Assembly: GCA_037013495.1 (NCBI GenBank)
Contig: CM072811.1
Span: forward strand, 27,737,659 to 27,801,658
Reading direction: 5' to 3'
Source of the DNA: Hippophae tibetana
Lineage: Eukaryota; Streptophyta; Magnoliopsida; Rosales; Elaeagnaceae
Length of the DNA stretch: 64,000 bases
In this document: positions 48,732 through 61,181 of the stretch, one piece after another
Layout: each line of letters begins with the position of its first letter
Position numbering within the stretch: position 1 is the first letter of the stretch
Position numbers and translations under genes: made by a program
The notes under the pieces: model-generated
Seen by the model: only the letters and a program-made list of their open reading frames with translations
The model's database searches: none
Told to the model about the DNA's origin: nothing

Positions 48732-48734
<3 letters not shown>
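47912..48734 (+). mobile_element. Miniature copia derivative (TRIM-like), about 820 bp
   Basis: The left LTR (47912-48048) starts TGTTAACG and ends TTTTTAACA. It is directly followed by an unmutated primer-binding site TGGTATCAGAGC (48049-48060). The right LTR (about 48567-48734) matches in order ('atatatcatgttatgg', 'acat(c/t)tagttta', 'agaatataatac', 'caatattt...aaca') but carries about 27 extra bases near its start. The interior is only about 520 bp. It ends with a copia RNase H tail, VDIFTKPLPKGR (48471-48507), and a polypurine tract TTGAGGGGAG just before the right LTR. No matching target duplication was seen; the right end abuts a CA/TA microsatellite. Confidence 0.8.
48049..48257 (+). 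other. Two primer-binding-site-like sequences in tandem context
   Basis: TGGTATCAGAGC (48049-48060) is followed about 195 bases later by a second TGGTATCAAAGCC (48245-48257). The second is preceded by a segment that starts TGTTAAGTATCC at about 48156 and ends 'tgctaaca', the layout of a second LTR end plus primer site. Confidence 0.6.
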
Positions 48735-48770
<36 letters not shown>

Positions 48771-48771
48771 C
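48732..48771. repeat. (CA)n(TA)n microsatellite
   Basis: CA repeats pass into TA repeats directly at the right end of the miniature copia element. Confidence 0.9.
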
Positions 48772-49251
48772 GGTATCATCTTATTTAATAATTTATTAAT
48801 TAAAATATTAATCATATATTGTCATATTATTTAAAATACATTTTTTTTAATAAAGGAACATGTATTTTCTCCTATTTTTATATAATTTTAATTTTATTCT
48901 TTTAAAATATATACTTTTTATGAAAAAATTACTTACATCGCATTTATATATATATAAACATCGGTGCATTTTGTTAGATACTAACTTAATTCATTTAAAA
49001 TTGACTTGATAAGTTTATGAGCTAAAAAAAATCATCTCATATAACTCATAAGTTTAAATGAACAATTCATTAACTTAATTATATTTTTTTTATGAATATA
49101 TTTATTTTGGTTGAAATTGTTTTTAGTTTAACATAATTTGACTTATCGTTTTTATAATATTTTAAGTTTAATTTTGGTTTTATATATATTGTTAGCATTA
49201 ATTTATGTGAAAATGAATCAAATTATTGCTAGTTATTTTTCTCTAAATAAT

Positions 49252-49318
<67 letters not shown>

Positions 49319-50394
49319 GAAGTGAAGATTATATATCAAGTTCTTACGATGTTTAATTTTGTCTGATTATTACTCGTCTCGTCTCGAGCATTAGTCCAAA
49401 ATATATGAAAGAATTGTACCTACTATAATGAAGGAAAAAAATATTATTAATTTTAATATATATATAATCATAAAACAAATCATAGTGATAATGATTTAGG
49501 GGTTAAAATTGTTTATTTATATTTATAACATCAATACTAATGGTGATGATATTTGGATTTAATGGTGTTCTAATTTTATGTAAAAAGTTACTTATTTACT
49601 TTTTAAATAATTAATTAAATATTTTAAAATAATTTAAATAAATTATCCAAGTTAAACTCATTTTATATACGAATGAATTTAACTTAATTCAATTTATTTT
49701 AAAATTAGATGATTTAAATTAAACTAAAACTTGCTTGAGATTAGCTGAATTTAAGTGAATAACATTTATTTTGGTTTAAATTAAACTAGAACCTATAGCA
49801 ATAATACAACATGCTTAAGTTATTATTTTATATAATTATTTATTATGTTTATAAATATATTAATTTTTTTATAATTATAATAAATAAATTAACTAAAAAA
49901 ATAGTAGTTTTACATAAACCATATAAAATGTCAACGTAGGCTCAAAATTTTAGACATGAACACCCTAATGTAAACAAACACAACATTAACGTGAAAAATA
50001 CAATAGGACTAGTCATAGAAGTACTATTAATATGAGGTATTGAAGTGCAAAAATAATATATATGGTGACTGTTATTTATCTAGATGATATTAACAAATAA
50101 TTTTTAATTATTACTTTGAGTCATTTTAATGATAAATATATATTTTTGTTTAATTTAAATTTTAAAATGTAATAATAGTTATATCATTAATTTAAATTAT
50201 CACATAATTAAAATAATTTGTTATATATATATACACGGTTAATATGTTAGACGAAAATTATATTCTCCTATTAATCTAAAATCTAAATTTTAAAATTAAA
50301 ATCCTTAACTATAAACCCAACCCTAAAATATAAGCAATAAACCCACGGTTACTTTTTGAATCAAAATAGGTACGAATCGATATATGTGAATGAT
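48772..50394. other. AT-rich intergenic DNA with a long (AT)n tract
   Basis: Contains an uninterrupted AT dinucleotide tract at 49255-49314. The 72-codon frame over it is a Tyr-Ile repeat and not a gene. Nothing else recognised. Confidence 0.6.
49255..49314. repeat. (AT)n microsatellite, about 60 bp
   Basis: Thirty uninterrupted AT dinucleotides. Confidence 0.97.
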
Positions 50395-50751
50395 ATGTTA
50401 GGTAATATTGTATATTATATATTTAGCTGTATATATATATATATATATATATATTTAGAATTAAGATTTTAAATTTTAAGATATAAGATTTAAGGTTTAT
50501 TATCAAAATTTATAAAATAATATATTAATTTATATAAAATTGACTTTAAAATAAATGTTAATTTGGATAGAGAGAAAGGTTGTAAAAGTTCTTTAAGATA
50601 TAATTGATTTTGTTTAATCCCTCAAATTTTAAAAAGTATTTTCTAATCAATCATGTTTGAGAAAAATAATCATAAATAATATTATTTTAATAATTTATCT
50701 ATTAAAATATTATATGTTAGATAATATTGTATATTATATATTTAGTTATAA

Positions 50752-50789
<38 letters not shown>

Positions 50790-51136
50790 TTAGGGTTACA
50801 ATTTTAAATTTTAGGATATAAGATTTAAGGGTTAGTATTTTAAATTTTAGGGTATAAGATTTAAGGTTTATAAAATAATATATTAATTTATATAAAATTG
50901 ACTTCAAAATAAATGTTAATTTGGATAGAGAGAAAGGTTGTAAAAGTTATTAAGATATAATTGATTTTGTTTAATCTCTTAAATTTTAAAAAGTATTTTC
51001 TAATCCATCATGTTTGGGAAAAATAGTCATCTAAAGATAAATAATATTATTTTAATAATTTATCTATTAAAATATTATATGTTAAATAATATTGTATACT
51101 ATATATTTAACTGTAAATATATATATATATATATAA

Positions 51137-51167
<31 letters not shown>

Positions 51168-51424
51168 TAGGGTTAGGATTTTAAAGTTTAGGATATAAGA
51201 TTTAGGGTTTATGATTAAGATTTATAAAATAATATATTAATTTGCATAAAATTGACTTCAAAATAAATGTTAATTTGGATAGAGAGAAAGGTTGTAAAAG
51301 TTCTTAAGATATAATTGATTTTGTTTAATCCCTCAAATTTTAAAAAGTATTTTCTAATCAATTGAGAAAAATAATCATCTAAAGATAAATAATGTTACTT
51401 TAATAATTTATCTATTAAAATATT
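50395..51424 (+). repeat. Three-unit tandem array, 319-365 bp per unit
   Basis: Units at 50395-50713, 50714-51078 and 51079-51424. Each begins 'atgtta(g/a)(g/a)taatattgta' and contains its own (TA)n tract. Each then has 'taagatttaagg/agggttta', 'gttaatttggatagagagaa', 'taattgattttgtttaat' and 'ttttaaaaagtattttctaa', and ends 'aatttatctattaaaatatt'. The ungapped parts are nearly identical; length differences come from the TA tract and a small duplication in unit 2. Confidence 0.95.
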
Positions 51425-53979
51425 ATTATTTTTACTGTCAAGTTATTAAAATTTCATAAAAGACGAGTCATTAACAAAAATAAAAGTAAAATTTAGTATT
51501 AAATTATTTAAATATATATTTAAATTTTTTATTTTTAAAAATAAAATATTAAAATAAAAATAGTAATAATAATCAAATATTAAAATGAATATTTTATGAA
51601 AAAAATACACATTAACTGTTATTTTAATATTATTAAAAAATTAAATTTTAATCACTTTTTAGTCATTGAAAAAATAATATTTTATTTAAAAATCATTAAA
51701 ATAATATTATTTACTATTTTTTGAATATGAGTGACTTGACTGTCACTTTTTATTTATTTATATATAATATTTAAATTTTATATAAATTAATATACATGAT
51801 TAGTTTGGTGGTAAAACTTTTACATTTTTCATTTTAAATTACATGTTTAAATTACTTAAAAATATCACTTACATAAATTTTTTTAGGATCTTTTGCTTAA
51901 TTTTATCTTCTCTTTTATTTTTTTATTTTATAAAATAGGAAATAACTTTATTGAATATAGAAATAGATACAATGCATTAGTTTTCATTTTTTAATATATC
52001 TCAAAATATCAAATTAAAAACTAAAAATAACTAATAACAAGATACCTAACAAATATGTGAGAGAATATTTTAGAATATTTAATTTTTGCTCTCTATTCTA
52101 TAACACTTTAGTGTTTACCTATAACAATTGATATAATGATATAATTTTCAAAAATATATAAAATATGATATAATTTTATATATCCGAGAGTCAAATAAGT
52201 ACATGCACCTTTGATAATATCCCATCTTATTCTTATAGTAAAATAAAAATATAAGATTATAAATAATATATTATTTATAAATACAAATAAATAAAAAGAT
52301 ATTGGCGAGAGTTCTTATATCACAAGACTTCTTTTTCAGTGGAGGAAGTTTATTGTCAAAGAAGATAGGAAGAAAAAGGAAAGAAATAGAGAGAAAAGGG
52401 TGATAATTAATCTTTTGCTTAATTTCACTTCTACGTAAAGTTAATTTCCAAAATCTATATTCACCCCACCAACTAATGTCTTTCCACGTTTAATCCAATT
52501 ATATATATACATAAGTACTGATATAATCATTTATTAAATTTTAAAAAATTACACAAAATTGTTAAATATAGAAGCATATATTGTGTAGTTCAATAATATA
52601 CCTAAAGGCATTTTCCATATCATCTTCTCCTCAGCCTACGTTTTCCCTACTTTTCTACACTTCCTTTTCTAAAATACTTGTCCATAAATGATTGGATATA
52701 TTACTCTAAAAAACAATCTAAAATACCGAAAATGCTCCTGAAATTGAAGGGTCGTTTGGGCATGATATTCAAAAATATTTTATTTTTATTTTAAATTATT
52801 TTTAAAAACATTAATATACTTGTTTGAGAATTGTTTTTAAAAATGGAGTGATTAGAAAACATGTATAAGATGTTTTCATTGTTTTTAAAAATAAGTAAAA
52901 ACACTAAACAATCGTAACTACGGCCCTAAGGGTTATATAACTACTCGTTAGTTAATATTGTGATATATGAGGTTGAGAGTAGAGAGAGAGCCGGATGAAT
53001 TTTTTTATGATACAAATATTTTTTATTATAATTTGAAAAAGAAATCTTAATTTAAATAATCAATATATTAATTTAGATGTTATAATTTAAATGATCAACA
53101 ATCACTTTATTATAATTTTATGTTTCTGATTTTATATCTAATCACTAACTAATATTTTAGTTAATACATATAGCATTAATCTTTTTTATTTTTTGTCTAC
53201 TTGCACGACAAAGAAAATATAAAACAAAGGTATTTTTTAGGGTAAGAATATTACCACAATTTATAATTTTTAAGGATCTGTTTATACTTATCTTATTATT
53301 TTTTATATTTTCTTTTTAGTAAAAAGGTTACATATATATGTCATATTTATCATACATAATGTATATACACTTTTTTATTTTATATTCAACATCTAAAATG
53401 AAAAATAAAATAATAAAATTTTAAAAAACCATTAAATAATTTGAATTTTCTTATGGGAATATTGTTACTTTAAAAAATAAATTGCAATCATCTCAAGATC
53501 TAAACTATCCAACCGATCGACTAAAAAATATCAATTGAAGAAATGTCTATCAAAGTCAAGCTTAATATATTATATGTAGACAATCATATGATAACTCTTT
53601 AGATACTTTAAAGAAAAATTATGTAGTAACGTAGTCAAGCTTGTGTCTAACATGCTTGTAATCAAGCTTAATATATTAAAGATGAATTATATGTAGTCAT
53701 TCTTGTATTATTTTATTTAAAGAAAAACTTGTGTCTTTCTTTATACTTTAAACTATATATAACTCTTTAGATATTAGGTACTCTTTAGATATATAATTTA
53801 TTATTTCTCGGTTAAATTTTAACACTATTTTTCACAACTAGATCTACCATAACTGTTTATTTTATATATTAAACTTAACAAACATTCAAATTTTTTCGAT
53901 ATCTGTCTTCGTTTTCTCTTGTCCATTTATGTTAGAATTAATTATATTTTTGTTTATAATAAAATTTATAGTAACTAAC
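51425..53979. other. AT-rich intergenic DNA, no gene
   Basis: No ORF above 60 codons. A segment at about 52745-52935 begins 'gggtcgtttgggcatg' and ends 'acggccctaaggg', with internal 'tttttaaaaaca' and inverted 'tgtttttaaaaat'. It could be a worn hAT-type miniature element, but the ends do not form a convincing inverted repeat. Confidence 0.5.
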
Positions 53980-54522
53980 TGTTAGGAAATTTGGATCAAA
54001 TGTTGTAATCACAAATTCTCCCTCCTAAGATCCTCCTTAACAGAATATCAAATAATAGAGAAATAGAGAAATAGAGAATACACAACACAAAAATTATAAT
54101 GTAAACTCCAAATTGAAGAAAAACCACTTTCGTTGTCAAAAGATAATTAGAGAATTGTTACAACCACCTCTCAATGATTTTCTCACACACCCAAAAGACA
54201 AGAGCAATTACAAGCCCAAGAGAATTTTCCTACAAAATTCTCTCACTCAAAAACTTCTCATATAAGGTTTTCTCTATTTTTGAGATGATCAACAATGAAG
54301 AAATTGAGTCATATTTATAGCCTTCAAATTCCCATTTCATATGTCAAACATTTCTTCATTCAACAAAATTAGGCTACCTAATTTTTATATTCTTTATTCA
54401 AACAAGGTTAGGCACCTCCATCTTTGACAATATGGTAAGCCACCTTCCATGAATTTTCTTCTAAATTAAGCACCTCCTATTTTGACCGACAAACCTAATA
54501 TTATTTTTAATCAATCACAACA
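53980..54522 (-). repeat. 3' LTR (left) of the compact copia element
   Basis: 543 bp. It differs from the right LTR by substitutions, an extra 'gagaaata' unit near 54056 and the lack of about 20 bases near 54150 that the right copy has. Confidence 0.95.
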
Positions 54523-54967
54523 ATCTTCACCTTAATTAAAAATAAACATAGTTATCATTACAACACTGTCTACTCCAACAGTCATAATTCTCTACACCAA
54601 GAATTATCATACTCTACCATAAAGAGTACACACACTTAGAATTAATCACCAATTCTAAGAATTTCACATCGACTCAAGTCGGAAAAAAACTTGCTGAAAT
54701 TTATGGTGCAACTCTCACACTTGGTTTTCTCGAGAGTTTATCATCCATTAACATCATTTCCACCACACATCTTGCATCTATACCAAGCTAATGCTCGTGT
54801 GCAAACTTGTGGACCCACTACCAGTAACACACCCTCTTTCATGACAATATTTAGAGACTAGCAGCATGCCATGAGGATGTACATGCTCTTTTCAAAGAGC
54901 ATCACTATAGTCTTTGAAAACAGACATACTATTAGTGTCACCGTCGGTATTTGAGCTTCTTGTTGAA

Positions 54968-55693
54968 TCAGCTCCATCCTTCGGACAATTTATTTTGAGG
55001 TGCCCAGATTGTCCACACCCCCAGCACACTATCTTCTTTTTCATGAAATTGTTTTTTCTTTTGGTTGTCAACTACCAATGCTGAGTTTTTAGGCGAAACA
55101 TTTCTTCCACCACTCAGCCTTTTTTCTTCAGAAAACAGCTTGCTAGTAACTTCTGAAAAAATTATTTTCTCCTTTCCATGAATCAAGATAGGTTTCATGT
55201 GATCATAAGAAGATGGAAGAGACCAGATGAGCCTTAAAGCTATATCTTCATCATCATGTTTAACTCCAATGGTTTCCAGCTCAGAGACAATACCATTGAG
55301 AACATTGAGATGGTCAAACATAATAGTTCCTTCATTCATACGCAAAGTATGAAACTCCTCTTTCAGATACACCCGATTTGAAACGCCAATTGCCTGATAC
55401 AATTCTTCAAGCTTTTCCAAGATTTCTTTGGCCATTGATATTCCATGCACATTTGCAAGAATATTTTTGGCCAAACAAAGCTGAATTGCACTTGTAGCTC
55501 TTAGATCAAGATCTTCCCAATCTTCATCACTTATATTGGTTTTACTGGACTCAATACCAGTAACAGGGGCTGGTTTTCCCTTTAACGCCTTGTGTAACCC
55601 GTATTGGATCAAAAAATCTTTGACTTGTACTTACCACAAGCCAAAATTGATTCTCCCATCAAATTTCTCAATGTCAATCTTGACTCCTAACAT
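54968..55693 (-). pseudogene. gag (UBN2-type) of the compact copia element
   Basis: The frame opens with ATG at 55693 (LGVKIDIEKFDG..NFGLW). It is stopped by a TAA replacing the codon after LW (about 55635), then stays open from 55612 to 54968. The UBN2 region is well kept (DLRATSAIQLCLAKNILANV, EILEKLEELYQAI, LKEEFHTLRMNEG, IALRLIWSLPSSYDH). A shift near 55060 separates this from the zinc knuckle CWGCGQSGHLKINC, which lies at about 55021-54980 in another frame. Gag would form the element's particle. One premature stop and one shift suggest a fairly young, lightly damaged copy. Confidence 0.93.
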
Positions 55694-55714
55694 TTTTCCT
55701 TCTTTATTTGAAAT

Positions 55715-55730
55715 TGGCTCTGATACCAGT
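55715..55730 (-). other. Primer-binding site of the compact copia element
   Basis: Minus strand ACTGGTATCAGAGCCA, directly adjacent to the LTR; matches the initiator tRNA-Met 3' end type used by copia elements. Confidence 0.9.
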
Positions 55731-56284
55731 TGTTAGAAAATTTGGATCAAATGGTAATCACAAATTCCCCTTCCTACGATCCTCCTTAGCAGAATATCAA
55801 ATAATAGAGAAATAGAGAATACACAACACAAAAATTATAGTGGAAACTCCAAATTGGAGAAAAACCACTTTCGTTGTCAAAAGACAACCAGAGAAAACAT
55901 TCACTATGTGGAAAATTGTTACAATTATACTCTCAATGATTTTCCCACACACCCAAAAGACAAGAGCAATTACAAGCCCAAGAGAATTTTCTCACAAAAT
56001 TTTCTCACTCAAAAACTTCTCATATAAATTTTTCTCTATTTTTGGGATGATCAACAATGAAGAAATGGAGTCATATTTATAACCTTTAAATTCTCATTTC
56101 ATATGTCAAATATTTCTTCATTCAACAAAATTAAGCTACCTAATTTTCCTATTCTTTATTCAAACAAGGTTAGGCACCTCCATCTTTGACAATATGGTAA
56201 GGCACCTTCCATGAATTTTCTTCTAAATTAGGCACCTCCTATTTTGACCAACAAACCTAATATTATTTTTAATCAATCACAACA
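55731..56284 (-). repeat. 5' LTR (right) of the compact copia element
   Basis: 554 bp partner of 53980-54522. Confidence 0.95.
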
Positions 56285-56289
56285 CTAAC

Positions 56290-57479
56290 ATCTTTAATTT
56301 CTGAAATTTATTGTTAAATGTCTATTATTAAAAAAATTTAAATTTAAAATAAAATAAAATCATATGAAAATTATTATTGATAATAGTTTTGCCAAACACT
56401 TTGGTAATTTTGTTTTTTAAAATAGTTTTTTAAAACATTTGCCAAATAAGTTAATGTTTTTATACATTGGTGAAAACAGTTTTTAAATTTTAATTCTAAA
56501 GCAGTTTTGGAGAATAATTTTTAAGTTATGTGGCCAAATAGGCCTAAACTTTTAATAGAACAAGATAAGCTATTAGGACTCACTTCATACTTATATATAG
56601 TACATCAATTAAATAATTAATTTAATTGGATAATATAATATTTTTTATAAATAAAGTTAGTTTGTTTTATATTTTTTTATGTGTTGTATATATGTTATTT
56701 TTCGTATGACAGAAAATGAATGTTTTTTCATATTAAAAAATATGGTGTATATGTGTGTTTTTTCTTATATAAAGTAAAAATATTTTTTTAACGAGTATTA
56801 AAAATAAAATCATATGAATAACTCGATTATATAAAAATTAGATGGTGAATAATTTTAATTAAATTGATTTAAAGAAAATTAGTTAGGGTTTCACAAAAAA
56901 CAAAAAAGTAAAATATATATAGTTGATATTATTTGACTATAAATTATCAAACTTTTTTTATTGGATAATAATGTTTGCATGATTATTGTTATTATTAAAG
57001 TGAATGAATTGTATGTCTATTGTTTGTCTATAATTGGTTACATTTTAGTGTCAATGGATGAAGTTGTTTCTAACTAATAGTGTATAAAAATATTGTTATT
57101 CTTTGTCTGAATAACTTAAACTTTTAAGAGAATTAATTATTTCATAACTTGTAACAACTAATGAGTAAGTTATCATTTCCATTCTTGTAATTACTAAATA
57201 CTTTCCATAATTGATGAGTTTTGATATTTATGTGTCATTTGATGATTTATTTTGTAAAAAAGATCAAAGAAGGGAAAAATTATTTTTTAATACTTAATAA
57301 AATAATATTATTTTCTCAATATTTATTTTATTAGTAAGTAAGTAGAGGGTAAGAATTACTTTTTGTTATGGTATTTATCATAAAAACTATTAAAATATCG
57401 AATGAATAGTAAATTTTTTATCATAAAAACTATGAATTAGAATTTTATTTCAATACCAACTGGAGTCCACACTATTACA
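56290..57479. other. AT-rich intergenic DNA, nothing recognised
   Basis: The segment around 56380-56550 has 'gccaaacactttggt' and 'tggccaaataggcct', perhaps traces of an old miniature element. No coding content. Confidence 0.5.
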
Positions 57480-57767
57480 AATAAAGGCTTTTAAGTTAGT
57501 TATTAATCGACTTAAAAAGAATTAATCGACATGTACAATTGACCTTACACATGGATTTGCACCTATTGACGTGTACAATCGATACTACGTCCCATGTGTA
57601 GCATCGATTCTTGGTTGTCACATCAACTATAGTTATTATTTGATTTTTTGCTACTTTTTAAAGTTAGTTAATAAGTATACTGACTAAAAATTTGTTATAA
57701 GTCGATTTTAAGAAGAAGAAAAAAATGACTTTAAATCCTGACTTAAATACTCTTTATGATAGTAGTT
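57480..57767. mobile_element. Candidate miniature CACTA element, 288 bp
   Basis: The left end CACTATTACAAATAAAGG followed by CTTTTAAGTTAG matches the reverse complement of the right end (ACTACTATCATAAAG, then AGTATTTAAGTCAG) over about 29 bases with a handful of mismatches. Inside, 'aatcgactta' and 'taagtcgatt' form subterminal inverted motifs. Flanking three-base sequences are cca and tca. It has no coding capacity, and its terminal motif differs from the large CACTA at 24.9-34.5 kb, so it would belong to another family. Confidence 0.5.
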
Positions 57768-57799
57768 TCAAGATCAAGTTCAATATGTATATACATATT

Positions 57800-58195
57800 G
57801 ACATTCATTGGTCCAAATAGGTTCAAATATATTAAAATTGATCTTGTCAATTTGGTTGGAGGTTCAGAAGTTATGAAAATCAAATGAAAAAATCAAACGT
57901 ATAATATTAATATATACTAAATTTTTAAAATATATTTTGAAAGTTTAAAGTCACGAATCTAATTTACTTAGAGAAGGTTAATAGGTAATTTTTTGACATT
58001 CATTGGTCCAAATAGGTTCAAAAAATATTAAAATTGATCTCATCAATTTGGTTGGAGGTCCAGAAGTTATGAAAATCAAATGAACAAAATCAAACGTATA
58101 ATATTAATATATATTAAAATTTTAAAATATATTTTGAAAGTTTAGAGTCACAAATCTAATTTACTTAGAGAAGGTGAATAGGTAATTTTTTGAAT
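57800..58195 (+). repeat. Tandem duplication, two units of 195 bp
   Basis: Unit 1 (57800-57994) and unit 2 (57995-58195) share 'acattcattggtccaaatag', 'caatttggttggaggt', 'cagaagttatgaaaatcaaa' and 'ataggtaattttttga'. Unit 2 runs directly into the third copy of the dispersed repeat family, whose copy 1 has the matching sequence near 2790-2850. Confidence 0.9.
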
Positions 58196-59510
58196 TATGT
58201 ATAATTAAAAAACATAAGCTACCAGACTTACAATCGTATATAATTAATATAAAACAAAAATAAATAAGAACTTAATGCATAACATTTTAGGTGAAAATAA
58301 CTTAAACAACAACAATGACCTAAGAAAAAACCACCAATCCACCAGACCACTTAACTTTTCATTATGAAAATCAATGTTCAATTACAAAGGTCAGGTTTGA
58401 GACTACTCTTCATAGATAAAGCCCACAATATAACCTACTTACAAGTCATCACTTCGTTCACAGTCTCTATAAGATAGATGTACGAATCCGGACCAACGTT
58501 ATAATATCTCGAGTCATGTAAGAAATCAAACCCGTTCATCAAGTACTTGAAAAGTTAGCATAAATAGCACAAATACAAAGTGTGTCTTAGAGCAGATTCA
58601 ATAATAAAAAACTTTAGCTAGAAAATTCCATAATAAATCAGTTAAATTATATCATCTAACAAATCCCAATGAATAGATCAAGCACAGGTTCAATAAAGAT
58701 AGTTTCTTTAAAATTAAATAATTAAATCTAATAATTATAATCACACACCAAATTATTTGGTCCAAACATGCAAGAACCTAATTAAGAAGAAGCTATATAA
58801 ACATGAAATCACAATTTCATAAAACAAATATGTTTATTAATCAATCAAACATGACCACATAATGTTTGATAAATTAATTCAAAAAAGAGTCTAATAAAGT
58901 ATGATATAAATTTTATAAAACATTTTGAGAGAGAAGGCATGAAACAACTATAAGAATAGAATAAATGTGTTTGTTTAAAATATGGAACATTAGGTTGTTT
59001 AAAGAGCAATTACTATTTTGTCCATTAAATAAGTCATGGAGCAACAATTAATAGAGACAATATGGTGAAAGAACACTTTTGTCTCAAGTGCACAAAAGGC
59101 TTTAAGTTGAAACCCTTTTTCTATTGAACAAGCAACGATTAAAATAAAAATGAGACACGGTAGATCGATTAAGCCTCTTGATTGATGAAACCATTTTCGA
59201 TCAATCTACACTAATTTGAAAATAAATCTAAGAGAACATAGATTGTACAAGATCGATCTTCAATCAATTAAACCCTTCAATTGATTGACCTACCACTTCG
59301 ATCAACCGACTAGTATATATATCAAAATTATTTAAGTGTATAATATGTATTTTAACGTGTTTAAGAACAAGTATATACTTGAAACATATTAATTTGAAGC
59401 AAGTAAGTTTCTTCGGCTTGTATAGTAAACATGAAAACATGCCTAGAAACTAGTTTACATTTAAATGTTTTTCTCATTAATATCATCAATACTCATAAAA
59501 ATTATATATT
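58196..59510 (+). repeat. Dispersed repeat family, copy 3 (about 1.3 kb)
   Basis: Shares with copy 1 the blocks 'gaattatgtataattaaaaa', 'aaaataaataagaactt', 'aatcaatgttcaattac', 'aagtacttgaaaagttagca', 'tccattaaataa', 'agagaacatagat.gtacaagatcgat' and 'aacaagtatatac.tgaa.atatt', in the same order and spacing. Copies 1 and 3 are closer to each other than to copy 2. Confidence 0.7.
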
Positions 59511-60529
59511 GTAATTACTACTTTATAAATTATAATTAATTATAATTTTGAATTTATTTAAAATTATAAAATCTAAACCTAATTAGTAAGGACTCTCATC
59601 CAGATACTTACAGTCACTCTTATCACTCACATTTATGTCTTACTCAAGTCACTCTCAAATTAGTCAAAAATATCCAAATTAATAGTTTTTCTTACATTAC
59701 TATATATACTACATGTATTGACAATATAAAATTTCATATGGATCTACAACTTTATTTAATGTTCGGTAAGCTATTAAATACACTCTAATTTCTTTAATTT
59801 TACTATAATTATTATGTAAGAAGTTTTTAATAATTAATTTTAAAAATAACTACATTTTTATATTTATATAATGCATATTAAAATCATCTTATCTATTCTT
59901 AGTGATAAGAGGTTATGTAAATAGAATATATAATGATAACAACTTTAAGTTAAATTATAAGATATGTTTTTTCTGTTCCAACCATATAAAACTTTTATAT
60001 TATATTATGATTTTAAATCCAAAACTGTCAAGTTAATCTTTCTCAAATCGACCTTATAGATTGGCTTGAACGTTGGTTTTAAGGTTTTTTTTTGAAGTAA
60101 TAGGCCGATTTAGGTTTTGGATTTTTTAAAATCATCAAGATAAAGTCAACTTATAAATTTACTCAAAAACCAACATAACCAAGTCACGCCCATTCCTAAT
60201 AAAAACTATTAAAATATTGTGTCAATAGTAAAATATGTCATTCTTTAATGTATTTTACAAAATATAAGGAACTAAATGATACATTTTACAATATGACTAG
60301 TTAACACAAATTGTCTAGCAGAACAAATATCACTTGCAAGCTCAATATTAAGATTCATGAGCGAACCATGCATCTCAATGTCTAACGAAGTAACAATGAT
60401 CTCTTATAATGGTGTATCTGATAACAACAAAATAATTATAAATCAAACATGAAAGAATTCATAAACAATCCTTTTTTTAATTATTGTGCATGTTTTTGAA
60501 AAATGGCTATTTTTAATAAAAAGAAAAGG
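59511..60529. other. AT-rich intergenic DNA, nothing recognised
   Basis: No coding signal or repeat structure recognised. It directly precedes the pararetrovirus-like segment. Confidence 0.5.
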
Positions 60530-61180
60530 TGAGGTATTGTGCTTATGAGCCGCAAGTCAAAAAGGTCAAAAAAGAAGAACCATCTAGGAGATTAGATGCC
60601 CTGATTCATAACAAAGAAAAAAAGAAAAAAAATGATAAAAAAGATATAATTTCAGTTTAATGGAATATAGAAAATAATTAGAGAGAAAATTCACGAACCC
60701 TAAAAATAAGGATATAGAAAAATTAATTAGTTTATTAACACTAATTGATGAAGAAATAGAAGAACATTATAATAATTTTTTTGTACAAACAAAGAAGAAA
60801 ATGATTTGACAATAATCAATGATACTAATTCTGAACTAGAAAACATGACCCCAAAAGGTCATATGAAACTAATTCCATTACAAGTTTCTTACCAAGAAGG
60901 AACATCTGACCCACATAGGGGAGAAATAAATAAGAAAAGGACAAAACAACCTGATGCCATAGATAGAAGAAGACAACAACTTAAAATGGAGGAAGATTTG
61001 CATTAGGGAACTAGAGATAGTATTCCACTATAATTCAAACTCAATGATAATTATAAGTCTGATCTTCTAGATTTAGATTGTATAAGAGATAGAAAAAGCT
61101 AGTGGTATAAGTGTACTCATACAAACATCTCAAACTACCAAAACAAACCTTTCAATCTATAGAGTATTTATAGCACATAA
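60530..61180 (+). pseudogene. Lys/Glu-rich region upstream of the coat-protein-like ORF
   Basis: Broken frames rich in Lys, Glu and Asp, including an open 66-codon stretch (60806-61006). They lead without recognisable boundary into the coat-protein-like region. It probably belongs to the same former polyprotein, but the similarity is too weak to name a domain. Confidence 0.4.
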
Positions 61181-61181
61181 A

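Larger units (their letters stand above)
53980..56284 (-). mobile_element. Compact gag-only copia element with perfect target duplication
   Basis: Two direct LTRs (53980-54522 and 55731-56284) both start TGTTAG and end CAACA. The element is flanked by identical five-base sequences CTAAC (53975-53979 and 56285-56289), so insertion ends are certain. Read on the minus strand, the primer-binding site ACTGGTATCAGAGCCA (55730-55715) sits against the right LTR. It is followed by gag and a zinc knuckle, and then about 430 bp with no pol, ending in a purine-rich AAGGTGAAGAT (54533-54523). The total is 2305 bp. The element lacks protease, integrase, RT and RNase H, and could have moved only with help from a full-length relative. 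Confidence 0.95.

Noticed and set aside
49138..49356. 72-codon ORF
   Set aside because: It is the translation of an (AT)n microsatellite (alternating Tyr and Ile), not a gene.
52745..52935. Possible hAT-type miniature element
   Set aside because: The start 'gtcgtttggg' is suggestive, but the two ends do not form a convincing inverted repeat and no 8-bp duplication was found.
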